Shown: positions 13,724-27,000 of the stretch, piece after piece
Layout of the letters: each line of letters starts with the position of its first letter
Position numbering within the stretch: the stretch's first letter is position 1
Source: Cordia subcordata
Taxonomy: Eukaryota; Streptophyta; Magnoliopsida; Boraginales; Cordiaceae
Length of the DNA: 64,000 bases
Assembly: GCA_028554755.1 (NCBI GenBank)
Contig: JAPTOF010000001.1
Coordinates: 5,562,501 to 5,626,500, forward strand
Direction of reading: 5' to 3'
Translations under genes and position numbers: made by a program
Notes under the pieces: model-generated
Seen by the model: the letters and a program-made list of their open reading frames with translations, nothing else
What the model was told of the DNA's origin: nothing
Databases searched by the model: none

Positions 13724-14888
13724 AACATATCACTTGTGCAGAAAGTAATCTTAATTACTTGAATTATTTTCTATTCGAGATGAATAAGAGCTGAAGTTTG
13801 AATTCAACGTTCAAGTGCTAAAATATTGTGTTATTTTTAACCCATGTGATGTTTAATTTCACTTGATTTTCCACTCTTTCGTACCTCAATAATACCATGC
13901 ACATTGAATATGCTGGTGGTTGTAAATTGAATATTCGTATGATCTGTACCTATTTTGTTGCCATTCTAGTCAGGATCCAGATTGTTTTTTACGTTTATGC
14001 TTGAATTAAATATATTAATTGTCTGAAGCTGTCTTCACTTTCATTAATTATTTGCTCCCGCTACTTGGCTCTCTTAACTTTTGAAGGGTCATACGATGCG
14101 AAGGAAAAACTGGATATGATTCTTTTTCTTCCTATTATTTAATTAATTGCTAAACAAACTGTTTCTTTCTAATTAAATAATATTGTCGCAATTTTCTCAC
14201 TTACAAATTGAAACCGTGGCTCATTTATATCAAAAAAAGGCAAAGGTTTTAAAGACGCAGGCAATGTTGTTTAGAATTAAAGGACTTGTTGCTTTTAAGA
14301 ATTTTATTCCTTTAATTTAATAAAAAAAAAGCCATAGTTTTATAAACCTAAAATGTAAAGGTCATCGTGACTTTTTAGCAGGTCTCACATAATTACTTTA
14401 CTTGTTTCTAAACCTCAACCCGTCAAAGATGAGGACTCGATTATTTTATCCTTAGGCTTCTGGTATTGGTCACTTAACGTGCCCAGCTCCCATATTCATT
14501 TTCTTTTCTTGTACAAGAAATTTATAATAAATCCACTCATTTCTATCGCTTCTATTATTACTGCTGGATTGGCCTAGGCTTGCTTCCATTCACCTTAGAG
14601 TGAGTCAAGGTACTGTTTTAGGTCAAGTTGCAGAAAATATGGTGAGACGGTTTGTAGAGGCTCAGAGAAAAATATGAGGTATCCTATCTATTAAGTTTAA
14701 CTTTTATACATGTTAATTATATCGGAGACTTGACTTTTGAGTATTAATTTTCAATAAATGCAAGTATTATATTATCAGTTTTTAATCTAGCTCCTTTGAA
14801 CAGAGGAAAAAAAAAGAAAAAAAAAAAATAGGCGAACCACTGCATGTCTTAAATAAAGAAGAAAGGGAAAAAAACAATGGCGATTCTG

Positions 14889-14926
<38 letters not shown>

Positions 14927-15229
14927 GAAAATGGTTTTAGTTGATATTTAAATAGAACATGGAAAGTGAATATCTGCATGTGAATGGGACACCTCACGGG
15001 TTACGTAGGGGAGGCCAAGTTTCTTTAAATTGTTTTGACCTTCAACACTTGTGGTGGTGAAGAAATCTCCCAAATTCATCAATATACATCATCAAGTTTC
15101 ACCAACCCTCTCTTTGCTGATGTGACCATGATATATATGGACGATTTAATTTCTCAGTTGTTCGTATTTCTCATGTAAACTGATTCTTTGAGATGGAAAA
15201 ATTGAGATACCCAAGTTTATTCTTTATAT
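13724..15229. other. AT-rich intergenic sequence
   Basis: Holds the 3' flank of the DUF946 gene and a perfect (TA)n tract at about 14893-14924. No coding region is recognised. Confidence 0.5.
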
Positions 15230-15238
15230 TTTTAGTGT

Positions 15239-16327
15239 GAATTTTTTGCTTATAGACATCTTGTATTTAAGTATAAATACACAACTAATCCTTATATTCA
15301 TAAAATAGCAATTGAGATCCTTTGTATTTTTTCAAAAGTTGTACACTTGCCTCTTTGTCAATTTTTCCGTTAATTCAATTAACGGATTTTGAAAAATGTC
15401 CATCTTGCCCTTATTTTATTTAATAAAATATCTATTTGGCCCTTATTTTATTTAAAAATAAAAATAAAAAAAATTATTTTAAAAAAAAAAAGGAAAAAAA
15501 TTACCCATCGCCCACCCCCAACCCCATCCCTTATCACCCCCACCCATGCACACGAACAGACACACGCAAACACACACAGAACAAATCATTTTTGCCCATT
15601 TTCATCGAACATATCCCAACAGAGTTTGATCAATGCCGCAAGAGTTGATGCATTTGCCGGCCTCTATGGGTTGGGGGGGGGGGGGGGGAATTTTTTTTTT
15701 TTTTTATCTGTTGGCTAGTTATCTGCCCTTGCATGACTCAAACTTGATGGAGATGTATAGGAAGATTGGCAAAGCTGAGTTTAAATGCCCCCGATGGTTT
15801 TCTAATGAAGTGCGCAAGTTGCTTTCCAGAATGCTTGATCCTAACTTGAATACTAGCACTTCGATTGCAAAAATTAAGGAAAATCCATGGTGGTGGTGGT
15901 TGAGTGGTGGGGTGGGGTGGGGTGCGGCGGGGGAGGGGGTGTGGGTGAGGGGTGGGCGTTGGTGGTGATTTTAATTTTACCTTTTTTGAAATATGATGAC
16001 TAAAAAAAAGAAAACAAGGTGAGTGTATATGTAATTAAGGGCGAAAAAGAAGCCCAATCTCATTTTTGGCATATTGAACACTTGTTATCAAAATAAACGA
16101 AAATTGTAACAGAAAGACCAAATGTGTAACTTTTGAAAAAATACTAAGGTTTCAATTATTATTTCGTAGATTTAATAACTAATGGTGTATTTGTGCCTAA
16201 ATATAAGAGATCTATAAGCAAAAAGACTTTCAAAAAAATAGAGAGGTCTCAATTACTATTTCGTAGATTTAAAAACTAGTGTTGTATTTATGCCTAAATA
16301 CAGGAGGTTTATAAGCAAAAGACCCCT
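15239..16327. mobile_element. Pack-MULE-like element with long inverted arms and a captured kinase fragment
   Basis: The 5' arm starts GAATTTTTTGCTTATAGAC and the 3' end, read on the other strand, GGGGTCTTTTGCTTATAAAC. Similarity between arms continues for more than 130 bases (shared words AATTGAGA and TATTTTTTCAAAAGTT). It appears to extend inward through a C-rich tract (about 15505-15550) that mirrors a G-rich tract (about 15890-15970), so each arm may reach about 300 bases. The outer 100 bases of the 3' arm are a second, tandem copy of the arm end (about 16227-16327). Flanking direct repeats TTTTAGTGT (15230-15238) and TTTTAGTAT (16328-16336) match at 8 of 9 bases, the size made by Mutator-type transposases. 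The only recognisable cargo is the CIPK fragment. There is no transposase, so the element is non-autonomous. Confidence 0.7.
15705..15893 (+). pseudogene. CIPK protein kinase fragment captured in the element
   Basis: About 60 codons match the late kinase domain of CBL-interacting protein kinases (SnRK3). The visible stretch contains [15 protein letters not shown], then [26 protein letters not shown] and [11 protein letters not shown]. It corresponds to the segment from the GYLPF-DSNLM region to the end of the kinase domain. The ATP-binding and catalytic loops and the NAF domain are absent, and a poly-T/poly-G run abuts it upstream. The fragment is in frame but cannot be an active kinase. It lies between the inverted arms of a MULE-type element, so transduplication from a CIPK gene elsewhere is the likely origin. 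Confidence 0.75.
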
Positions 16328-16336
16328 TTTTAGTAT

Positions 16337-17780
16337 TGGTATGTAACACCCTTTATTGTATCCTTATAAGTCAGCTTATATCTCTCTTACAAATTTTTTT
16401 TCCCTTTAATATGAGAAAAACCCAATTGGTAAAATTTGACCATTGAATACTCAACGGAGCTCCATCACCAATTCATCTAGGTGAAGAATTGACCTCATAA
16501 TCTTATTATTAGGTAAATCAAAACACTTAGTCCAAAACAGAAAAGTAAAATCAAATATAGTTTCAAGTCACGTCTAACCCAGCTGTTAATGTTGAAAAGC
16601 AAGCATTTCTGTTTTGTACTTTTTTACCCGAGCTGATGAGGAGAAAACACCGTAATTCAACTTTTGAAAGCGAATCAGCAAGCAAATGAGCTGGTCTAAA
16701 AGAACTTTGTTTTTCCTGTAGTACTCAATTTGTCCTACTGTTACAGCCTGGTTGGATTGGGTGGAAGGGGGAGAAGAGAATGGTAATGGATGAATTAAGA
16801 AAATCTTTTCTCTGTTTTGTTTAGAAGTTTTAGAAGGGGAATGGAATGGACGGGACTAGCTTTGTCCCTCAAATTCTTTATTTTCAATGCCTCCAAATTG
16901 GGGTAAAGTGGAAGAAAATGATTTTTGAAATCTTTTATTTTCAATCTTTTACATATAAAGTTTATAACTTCCTTTATTTTTTTCCTAACCAAATATAAAA
17001 TACTCATAATTATATATATTTCTTTCTATTAAAAAAATACCTCAATCCAAATATAAATTACATATTTCCTTTCTTTTCTTTTATAATCCTTTCTTTCTTT
17101 CCTTTTTTTTTTCTTTATTAAATTTCTCCCCCTTCATCTTAATGCTGAATGAGACTTTTTGGTACAACATATATGCGTTGTGCCACATGGCTCACGTACA
17201 TCGAAGTTGGGGCATTATACAGTGTGTGTGTGTCTGTGTAAACGACCTGTGGCTCTTAAATTGCCTGGAACCTACATGCAAGTCTTTAGTGTCTGTGAGT
17301 CAGCAAAATGGCACCAATGTTGGAGAATGGTAGGTGCAACGAACCACGAAATTGAACCTAAATTTTATTTTATTAGGTAAAAATCGACTAAAAATATTAT
17401 GATATTTGTAATTTGTACAAAGAATTCAAGTACTACATGGTGAAGAACAAAAGGGCAAGGCGAGAAAAAGCTAATAAGCTACATGAAATAACAAAGCGTT
17501 CTGTATCCAAAGAGGGATAGCTTTCTGCCAATAGGTCACAATCAAGTGCTCTTTTTTTGAAAAAAAAAAAAAAAGAAAAGAAAAAGAAAACTACAGCGAG
17601 GAACTCGTTTTAAATATGACGACGTTACATTCATCTAGATGTTATAAATTTTGTAGTGCAAACTTAGTGCGTGATTATCTCACTAATGAATCTGCTGAAT
17701 TGAACAAGAGTTGTAAAACACAGGGAACCAAAAAAGACAGACTTCAAAGTAGCTAATCATAATCATCCCCAAGACTTAAA
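16337..17780. other. Intergenic sequence, possible degenerate inverted-repeat element
   Basis: No gene supported. GGGTGGAAGGGGGAGAA near 16759 and its near complement near 17127 could be the ends of an old MITE of about 380 bases, with no target duplication confirmed. A short TG repeat lies near 17221. Confidence 0.35.
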
Positions 17781-17799
17781 TCAGTAGAATTTTGATAGG

Positions 17800-18019
17800 T
17801 ACATTAAATGTCAATTCATTGTTCCTTTCTCAGCACACCATTTATCAAATTTTACCATGGCACATCCTTTTGACATTGGGAGCCTGAAAACCTTGCTATG
17901 ACAATGGGAAAACTGCAACTGTTTGCCAACTCTAGGAATATCAATGTCCAGGGGAAGCCGGAATAGCTTCAATAGCCAGATGTACAATCTTCTTGATCAG
18001 AGACATCTGCAATACCTGA
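17800..18019 (-). other. Probable 3' untranslated exon of CLPP4
   Basis: Just after the CLPP4 stop the minus strand reads CAG|GTATTG, a plausible donor (exon end 19049). About 1 kb downstream the sequence T-rich-CTGTCAGTCAG gives an acceptor near 18019/18015. A spliced 3' untranslated region is therefore possible. This is inference from splice signals only, and the far end is a guess. Confidence 0.35.
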
Positions 18020-19048
18020 CTGACAGAAAAAAAAAGGAAAGAACTTGTTACATCACAATTTCCGCAAACATGTACCACTAATTGCAAGAGCAACAACAGC
18101 TAGGATAATAGTAATTTCATTCTGCAAACGAATACACGATCATCGAACACAAACCAAGAACTTGTTTTCAATAACAATGCACTATGACTTGCGGCCTCGA
18201 ACCACTAGGACTCACTTAGTTTGACAAGAAAAGACCCTGAGTTTATTTACATATTGGTCACCCTTTAGGTTCTGCAATTGTCACTTGGTAATCTCTCTAT
18301 CATCATTAGTTTGCTACAATCTGCAGATTAAGTTATAGCCTGGTACAGTGCTCAAAAGTTGAACTATCAGATTGAATGCATCAAATCAGAAATGATAATG
18401 TATGCATCCATGCAACTATAATTCTTTGGATATAACATGGCTGCAAAAGATTGCTTCACTTATAGAACCTTTAAAAGGAAAAATTGTGAATCAAATACTT
18501 TGAGAGACTCTTTACAATGGAACTCTCATTTTCTTGATAATACTTCTTTCGAGGCATACATTGCTCTTTTTTTTGTTTTCTTTTTTTTGGGGTGGCGCGG
18601 GGGGTCTGAAACATACATTGCTCATTCTTCTTTTCATCAGCGGAATAACTTCACTCGTCCATCTTATGCTTTTCTAAGTAATTTTCTGTGTGATTATTGT
18701 CCAAAGGGCTTATCAAATGCATTCACCTAATAAAATCTACAAGCAGCTCTTTAGTCATTGCATATACATCGCTTTGGGGTAATTGCAAGTAATCCCATTA
18801 CCTACTTTATATACATCTCTTCTCAATAATTATAGCTCTGTGCTCCAGGGGACTATAATTTACTTTGTCTAGTTCTACTTATTATGGAATAAAATAAATG
18901 CAGATATAACTTTGAAGCTTCTGTTTAGCTCATCTTGACAACTTTAACGAATATCAGAACCATAAACCCAACAAGGAAAGAAAGGGATGGTAATCCAACC
19001 AAAAAGGGTATAATCACATAATAGGAAAAAATTGAAAACATCCAATAC
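18020..19048. other. Non-coding stretch downstream of CLPP4
   Basis: No coding sequence recognised. It could be an intron in the 3' untranslated region of CLPP4. Confidence 0.35.
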
Positions 19049-19066
19049 CTGTAATAATTGCACCAG

Positions 19067-21330
19067 CTAACATATCTCATTATCAGGGATATCTGGTTTC
19101 AGAAAGTTCTTAGGATCTTTTCTGATTTCCTCATAATTGAATGTAGTAGCCTCAACTCTTTCAGGAACAGGCACAAGCGAAATAATATTATCTCTATCAA
19201 TAACTCCATCAATTAAGCCATATTCAACTGCTTCAATAGGAGACATGTACCGGTCTCTGTCAATGTCTTTCTCAACTTTTTCAAAAGAATGACCAGTGAA
19301 CTCAGATATAATCCTCGTGACATTATTCTTGTGGTGCATAACTTCTCGTGCTTGAATTTCCACATCTATTGCTTGGCCACTGGCACCTCCAAGGGGTTGA
19401 TGTATCATAATTCGTGCATTCGGCATCGCAAAGCGTTTGCCTTTAGTTCCACCCCCAAGGATAATGGAAGCTGTTGACGCTGAAATACCCAGCGCAACTG
19501 TAGAAACATCGGCCCTTACAAGTCGGACAGCATCGAGGATAGCCATTGTAGCACTGAAAAGGAGATAAACATTTTAAGTATAAAAGGGAGAAATTAAGAA
19601 ACAAAAATTAGATCACTAGTTTCATATTTCTAATGAACAAGATGGAATTCAGTCAAAGGTGACACCGACGAGGTATATATGAGAATTTTAGAATTTCCAA
19701 TATTAACCAAGTCCAAGGTCAGTCAATGTTGCAATCTAATTTGCCTATTCAAAATACAAACAGAATTATGCGATTTCTTTCTAAAACATAATTGAATATG
19801 TGATTGTCACTATAGAAAAACCACAGCTATACTACAGACTAGTCTATATGCTCTTGCTTTTTGCATTCATTTTTCTCTGTCAATTTAAATCACGAACAAG
19901 TGATAAGTGATCTGATATGTCTTTCATTGTTTTAACTAAAATGACTAAAATATGTAGGGAAATTCAGAGTGATGGCCTTTATATGAGGTTTTGTTAATGC
20001 GAAGATGGCATTGTAAAAAATTTGGCACAAGCTAATTCCATGGCAAAAGTAGAGTGCTCTTATATTTCTAGGTTCCAGCAGATTGTCTCACAGCTCTAAA
20101 CTTATAGCTGTTAACTAAGTAAATTATGTAAACAAAAATATAAATTAGGTAGAAACATAAACCTACGTCAATTAACATTTTGCTCCAACATTAGTCATAA
20201 AATGGATAAGATTCCGGACCTTAATGCTAAATGCAGCTCTCCAAAGTCTTTAACATCTTCATCTTTCTTATTTTGAAGTCGTTTGAAATATCTCTTTACG
20301 CAGATTGTTGCTAGCAGGATAACCAAATGCTTACTTGTTGAATATCTGATATTAGATTAAATACCTTAATTTAACATATCCTACCATCCCGCAGATTCTT
20401 GTGCACTTGGTATGTAATGCCCTTAACCTTAATAAACCACCAAAAATGCTTAAACCTATACTGGCACTAACAGAAATCCAATCCTTATAAACTACACATA
20501 AGACCATCGCGACACGGGATATTCCAATCTTACCACTCAAACACACCATGTCCAAGACGCGTCATATCAAACAGAACCCCAGTTCAGACAGCCAAACAGC
20601 GGACAGCCAACAATTTCGCCTGCTCTAATATCGCATGTAATGACCTCAGATGCTAGACTAACTAGTAACTACTAGACTGGCAACAAATTAAGCCCAATTA
20701 AGTAGCCAAAACCTTAACCTCTGTAGCCATTAGAAGAGATCCTAAATCACCATATATTGAACTCAAATCCTTTATAGTATGAGACGTGAGGTTACGCGGT
20801 GCAATCTTTTAACCCGTAACATTCTGAACATTAATACCTCATAAACCACTTCACATTATCAATTCAATTCATAAAATTCAAACCAAATAAAAAACACAAA
20901 AGTAGCAGAGAAGGCATAAAAAGTAGTAACAATACCTAAGAGAACCACCAGGGGAATTGATGAAGAGCTTGATGTCTTTAGTATGGTCTTGAGCATCCAA
21001 CAACAACAACTGACTAATAATAGCATCAGCTACGTAGTCATCAATTTCATTACCCAAGAAAACTATCCTTTCTTTGAACAACAGCCCCATGGCGTCCGCC
21101 TCGGCGCTGCGCATCGCCGTCGCCGGCGTCTGTGCGGGGCCGGAGAGTCGGATAGGGTCGACAGAATCAGCTGCTAAGGCTTTTGTGGGGTTGGCAGAAG
21201 AGGTGAGCGAAGATTTGATTTTTAGAGTAGAAAGGGAGAGGGAGGTGGTGGGTCTGAGAAGTGGTGGGAAGGATGTGGTGATGGTGGTGGTGGGGAGGGT
21301 GTACGGCGACAACGAGAGTAGGGAGTCCAT
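19067..21330 (-). CDS. CLPP4: Plastid Clp protease proteolytic subunit 4
   Basis: Nuclear-encoded subunit of the chloroplast ClpPR core, the ATP-dependent stromal protease. Two exons, 21330-20936 and 19553-19067, join as AG|T (Ser132) and give 882 nt, or 293 residues. The first 55 or so residues are rich in S, T and L with few acids, as in a chloroplast transit peptide. The mature part begins near [20 protein letters not shown]. The Ser-His-Asp triad is complete: S158 in the ALGISAST block, H183 in [10 protein letters not shown], and D232 in DIDRDRYMS. The end [16 protein letters not shown] matches the ClpP4 type rather than ClpP3, P5 or P6. The intron of about 1.4 kb sits after the FINSPGGSL block. 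I chose the ATG at 21330 because upstream in-frame sequence lacks transit-peptide character. Confidence 0.93.
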
Positions 21331-24037
21331 GGTGTGGGTATGAAGAATAGTGAAAAGGTAAATGGAGGAGGTAATTCTTAAGCGAACAAAATGGCAAATT
21401 CGATACTTTCCAGCTGCCAAAACGCAATTTATCCATGTTTACGCGCAAGTTATTATTTTTATTTTTTTAAAAAAACTTCTACAATATTTAAGAATTTTGG
21501 TTTCTTTATTTTTAGGGGCTTTTATTTTAATTTCATTCGAACAATTTTCTCTATTTTCAATTAAACCTTCTTTTGATTTCCCTCAATAGCTTTGTTGTTT
21601 CAAATAATTCCTAGTTTTATATCTCTCTTTACTTTATTTAAACAAATTATTTTAAATTTTATACTATTCCTTTTATTTTTTATATACTTAAATATTTTAC
21701 TTCTAATTACTTAATGTTAATTTTTAGTTATTAATCTTTTTTACAGCATTAGATTTAAGGGTTAGAAAAAATATGGCTTATGATCCTCTACATGTGGGGA
21801 AACACAAAAAATTTGAAGGCTCCTAAAATTTGAGGATATCTCACCCTATAAATGTTGTGTGGGGATGGTTCGAGAGAACGATTAGAGAAGGTCTAAAGAA
21901 ATATTAGCATTCTAGTCTAAAGATAAGTTTTATATATATTGATTAGTCACTCAATTTACGTGTTTATTTGTAACTTCATGATTGTCAAATTAATAGAACG
22001 GTCGTCCTCATCATCGTTATTATTATTTGTAAAACAGTTGATAGAACAATTAGGTTTACATGAGAAATTGTTTATCGTTATTTTTCATTACAATTGATAA
22101 GGCTAAAAATGCCTTATGTAGTAGATAATAATATTTTTCCATTAATCCTTGGATTAGGTGCTTGATAACATGCAAAATGAGCAAATAATGAGATTTTACT
22201 TCCGTCTAAACTCTAACACTTAAGTTAATTAGCACTTTATGTAGCGAATAATAATATAAAGAAGTACAAGGGCATTGTGAGAGTTCACAAGTTGTCTGTT
22301 TTCCAACTTGTTTCAAGAATGGAGGTATTTATAGTTGTTTTATGATCCAACTTGATTAAAATGACGTGATTGCACTTGCTAATTAGTTATCATTGGTTTG
22401 TGTAATATGTCTTTTTTGTTCAGGACTTAACAATTTTACATATAATTTTTCTTCAGATATCACATGATATGATTAGACAAGTAGACGAAGTCCCTATCAT
22501 ATGATATAGAAGTCATACGAGATGTTACGACAAGTAGATGAAGTTCTTGGCATATGATATAAAAGTCACATAAGATGCTCAGATAAGTGGATGAAGTCTT
22601 TGGCATATGATATGAAAGTGCTTGATATATAATACTTTTTCTAATACTTTTTTCAATAATTCACTAGGCTAGCAAATAAGGTCCGAATGTCGGACCTTCT
22701 TGTGGTCTAGGTGAAATTTTGCTAGGCCATGCGAACCTTCTCTTTAAGGTGCGAGTGTTGGGCTGAAGGAAGGAGATGCGGCAACAGTTTCGCATTCCAC
22801 TTGTTAAAGAGCTTTCACTATATTACTTTATCTTCTTGTTCTAATGCAAGACCACAAGCCATGGATGTGTACCCCATGATCTAATTATCACCTTCAATCA
22901 TTAATGAACCACCGTCACTTATTTGGTTCATCATCATCATAATACTCATATCAGCAATGTTCTTAAAATTTTGTATTTTTTGTTTTAAGTTGGAGTATTT
23001 TTAAATTATTTTATACTTGAGACTAATTATTATTGAGTCAGAAACGGTGAAGAAAAAACACTTCTAACAAATGTATTTTTCAAAATTCAAAATTGTGCTA
23101 TCTGTTATAGGGGTGAGGCTACTACTATCTCAATTGACAAATTATTGATAAATTATTGTATTTATACTCTCAAAAGATGAGGAGAATAATATTCGTTGAT
23201 TCCTTTTAAGTAAAGACCTTAAATTTTACTTTACTCTCCCGTCTCATAGATGTTGTTTAGCATTTCATCATGTTTGGATAGGAAACAGGAAACAGAAAGA
23301 AAGTATGGTAGAGGAAAAATAACAATAGAAGGAAATAAGATGGATTTGTTTGTTTGGGTTACAATAGTTGCAGATTGGGTCATACTTTAGAAAAGAAAAG
23401 TCCATTTCACTTTTTTATTTTAACGTGTTTATAAATAATTGATATCTATAAGTAAAAAGTTGTTTATGAGTAATTATTGTATAAGTAAACAAGTATTTGG
23501 ATAATATATATTATAAATTGTTGACATGTTTAGTAAGTAGGTGCTTATAAGTAATGGTATTTAAAATGACTAGGAAGAATATTTTATTAATTAATATTAT
23601 ACAACTATCTAATTTGTTGAACAAGACAAAGTTTTTACTCATGATTAAATATAAGTGCTTATAAGCTAAAAAAGAGTATACATGACTTATTTTTTAGTTA
23701 CTTATAAGTTCTTAAAAGCGATTTGTAAACCCTCGAAGTGAACATGCCTAATTTTCTTTCTGGGCTTGTAAGCTTAGCCAAACAAGCTCGAAATTATGAG
23801 ATACTCGTCACCCAAAAACAAAAAAAGAAAAGGGCACTTGTGTAACTATACAAACACATGCAGGTCAGTTTAGTAAATAACCATCAAGTCCACCGCTCTA
23901 ACTAAAAAAACACTTCCTTCTCCCCCCACGCTCTGCAGACTCATCCCGCAACCGTTGCCGTTTCCTTCCTCCGGCAACCACCAAACTACGTCGCTTCATT
24001 CACCGCTCGGCCATCCACTTAAATTTCCTCCCAAATC
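21331..24037. other. AT-rich intergenic sequence with repeat fragments
   Basis: Separates the divergent CLPP4 and PPR genes. It contains three imperfect tandem units (see 22456-22625). A segment near 23400-23760 is rich in cttataagt words, like the element at 45896. No protein-coding region is recognised. Confidence 0.5.
22456..22625. repeat. Three imperfect tandem units of about 57-60 bp
   Basis: Each unit contains a form of acaagtagatgaagt followed by catatgatat and a agtca/gaaagt word. The three units differ by several substitutions. Origin unknown. Nearby sequence (22680-22850) has the look of a degenerate LTR but lacks a confirmed partner. Confidence 0.55.
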
Positions 24038-27000
24038 ATGCAATCTGTAAGTCCTTCAACTCTTCTCATCTCCTTCATTCTCTACATGCATACAATATGT
24101 ATGCATTTACATATAGACATATATAATTTTTTACAAATTTAGTTAACTCCTTTTAATTAATTTCTTAGTTTTGATTTTTATCTAAGAAAAATGTACTTGT
24201 TTTCTAATTATTTATTTTTGGCTGTTGTTGAAATGTGTTTAGCTATTAATAGCAACAGAAGAATCCCAAATACTTGTCCGGATAATATTAAACATCAAAG
24301 ACCGCATTGCTCACTTTTTCTCCAAATCCCACCTCGATACAAGGTAAAACACACACGAAAACTCTTACTTCTAAGCATTTCGAGTCAGTATTTTTATCGG
24401 GTTATTTAATGATATAGGTGTTGTGGGACCCAATATGATGATGAGAAGCCGAATGTGATCCGGGAGGAACTAGGGGCGGAGAATTGGAAGAATGATGTAC
24501 CAGACCGAAATGGGAACTCGGGGGTGGTTTTTAATGTCTTGGACGAGATGTTGAAAGTTAGTTTGAAGCGGTTGAAGACTATGAGGTTTGCTAGTTTGAT
24601 CTTATGCTTGTTGTTTAACTTCAGAGAATGTCTTCGGTCTGAAATTTATCACATGTGATTTAAATCAATGTCCGTGGAAATGATCTTTTGTGTCGAAATA
24701 TTTTTGTTACTTAAAGCACTTTTGACTTTGAAGAGAAGCTTGACGAATGATAACAGGGTTTGATGTCTGCTGAAAACAGTCTGTTTTTAACAAACTAATC
24801 TGAAAAATTGTCACATACGGTGTAATTTTCATCCTTTTGAATTAGGTTTGTTTTTCGCAATTCTGAAGACGGATCAGAGAACAAAACCAATTTTGTCATT
24901 CTTGTTTGGTATCTCATGGTTTAAGTTTCTATAGTAATTAAAAATGGCACCATTGCATTTACTCTCAATGTCATGCTGTTGATTGGTGTTTGTTTGAATT
25001 GATGTATTTAGCTTGAGTATATAATCACTTCTCGTAAACTTCCATTGGCCCTGTTTTGTAAATCTTAGATGCATATATTCCATATCGATTGTGCCAGGCT
25101 AGGATTCCGGCAAGTCAAAAGGTAAAGATCAGAAAAGAAAAATCAATTTCTGCACAAATTCTGTAGATGGTGGGATTGTTATTTTGAAGATAAAAGCCTC
25201 TCTTAATCTCCTGCTTCAATCTTTTAAATGAATTACTATTTAAAACTTCAAGAGTTCCTTGAAATTAACCCAAGTTATAGTATCTTGATCAAAAAATATG
25301 ATTGAGGAGCCTAATCGTTCAGCTAAGTTCGAAAATTAATACTCCATAATTGTATCTAATATTTGTATCTTGTTCATGGTTCTTTTAGTAGCCTCAGTGG
25401 TGTACATACAAATTTCCTTTTAACACTCATTTGCTATATTTGCTGACTTTGGCTTTGAAGTGAGTACTTCTTAGAGTCATAATTCTCATGAGTAAACTTT
25501 TGTTGTTGTTGTTGTTGTTGTTGTTGTCATTATGTGTGTTTGTATATATAAGTAGGGATCTGTTCTAAATGACATTCTAGTTACTCTTACTCTAAAACGT
25601 TTGAATTAAGTTTCCAAAAATTATGCAGGGATAGCATATCATGGGGCCACATAGGCCTTACTGACTGCACCTTGGGAACAAATTACATTGATGATGCAGC
25701 TATCATTAGAACCTTATGTCTGGAGGGTAAATCGGGAGTAGCTTTATCTCTCTGGAGCAAGTTGATTCAGAAAGGTTTTATTCCTGATGTTCTCACACAT
25801 AATTACCTTATAAATGGACTGTGCAAAACTGGTAACTTGGAGAAAGCGGAGTGGCTTGTTGAAGAGATGTTACATAGAGGTCCTTCTCCAAGTTGTGCTA
25901 CATACAACACTTTGATTAAGGGTTATTGCCTTATGAATAATGTGGATAGAGCACTAGATATTTTCTCTACCATGAGTAAGTATGGGGTTACGCCAAATAG
26001 AGTAAGTTGTAACATTCTTGTACATGCACTTTGCAAAAAGGGTCTAGTGGAGAACGCAATAAAGTTTCTTGAGAAAATTTTAGGTGATAATTCTGATGAG
26101 GAAACCCCAGATTTGATCACTTCAACCATACTTATGGATGGCTGCTTTAAAAATGGAGATGTGATTCAGGCTCTTACTTTCTGGGACAAGATTCTTCAGA
26201 GAGATGATCATGCCGATATTGTTGCATATAATGCTATCATCCATGGATTTTGCCTGAGCCGTCAGTTGACTCTTGCATACATCTATTTGTGTGAATTGTT
26301 TAAAAGTGGTTTGCTGCCTGATGTTTTTTCTTATAATACTCTGATCAGTGCACTTTGTAAGGAAGAAAGGCTGAATGAGGCATGCTATATCTTTGATGTT
26401 ATGTCTAGAATGGGTGTCACTCCTGATCAAATAACGTATAAAATGATTATACAAGGCCTATGTATCAGTGGAGATGTAGACAGAGCCCATGAGTTTCTTC
26501 TTCACATGTTAGAGAATTCAATTATACCTGGACCTCTTGTTTGGAATGTCATAATTGATGGTTACGGAAGATATGGTGACACACGAAAAGCTTTATTGAT
26601 TAGAGACCAAATGGTTGCCTATGGTGTTTCGCCCAATATTTATACATATAATGCACTCGTTCATGCACAAATAAAAAGTGGAAACATAGTTGAGGCTCAT
26701 TCAGTGAAGGAGGAAATGCTCTTAAATGGTCTTTTTCCTGATTTGGTTACGTATAATCTGCTTGTTGGTGCTGCTTGTAATCTGGGTTATATCCATTCTG
26801 CAGTCCAGTTACATGATGAAATGATATGCAGAGGGTATGAACCTGATAAAATTACATACACGGAACTGCTTAAGTGTTACTCTGTACGAGGAAAAATGAA
26901 AGAGGCAGAAGAAATCTTTAACAAAGTACTGGATTCAGGTTTACGACTTGATCATGTCCCTTTCCAAATTATGATGAAAAAGTATTGCAAGATGGGACAG

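Noticed and set aside
15389..15718. 109-codon frame rich in K, H, T and P before the CIPK fragment
   Set aside because: It is read through poly-A and C-rich simple sequence in the transposon arm and shows no domain.
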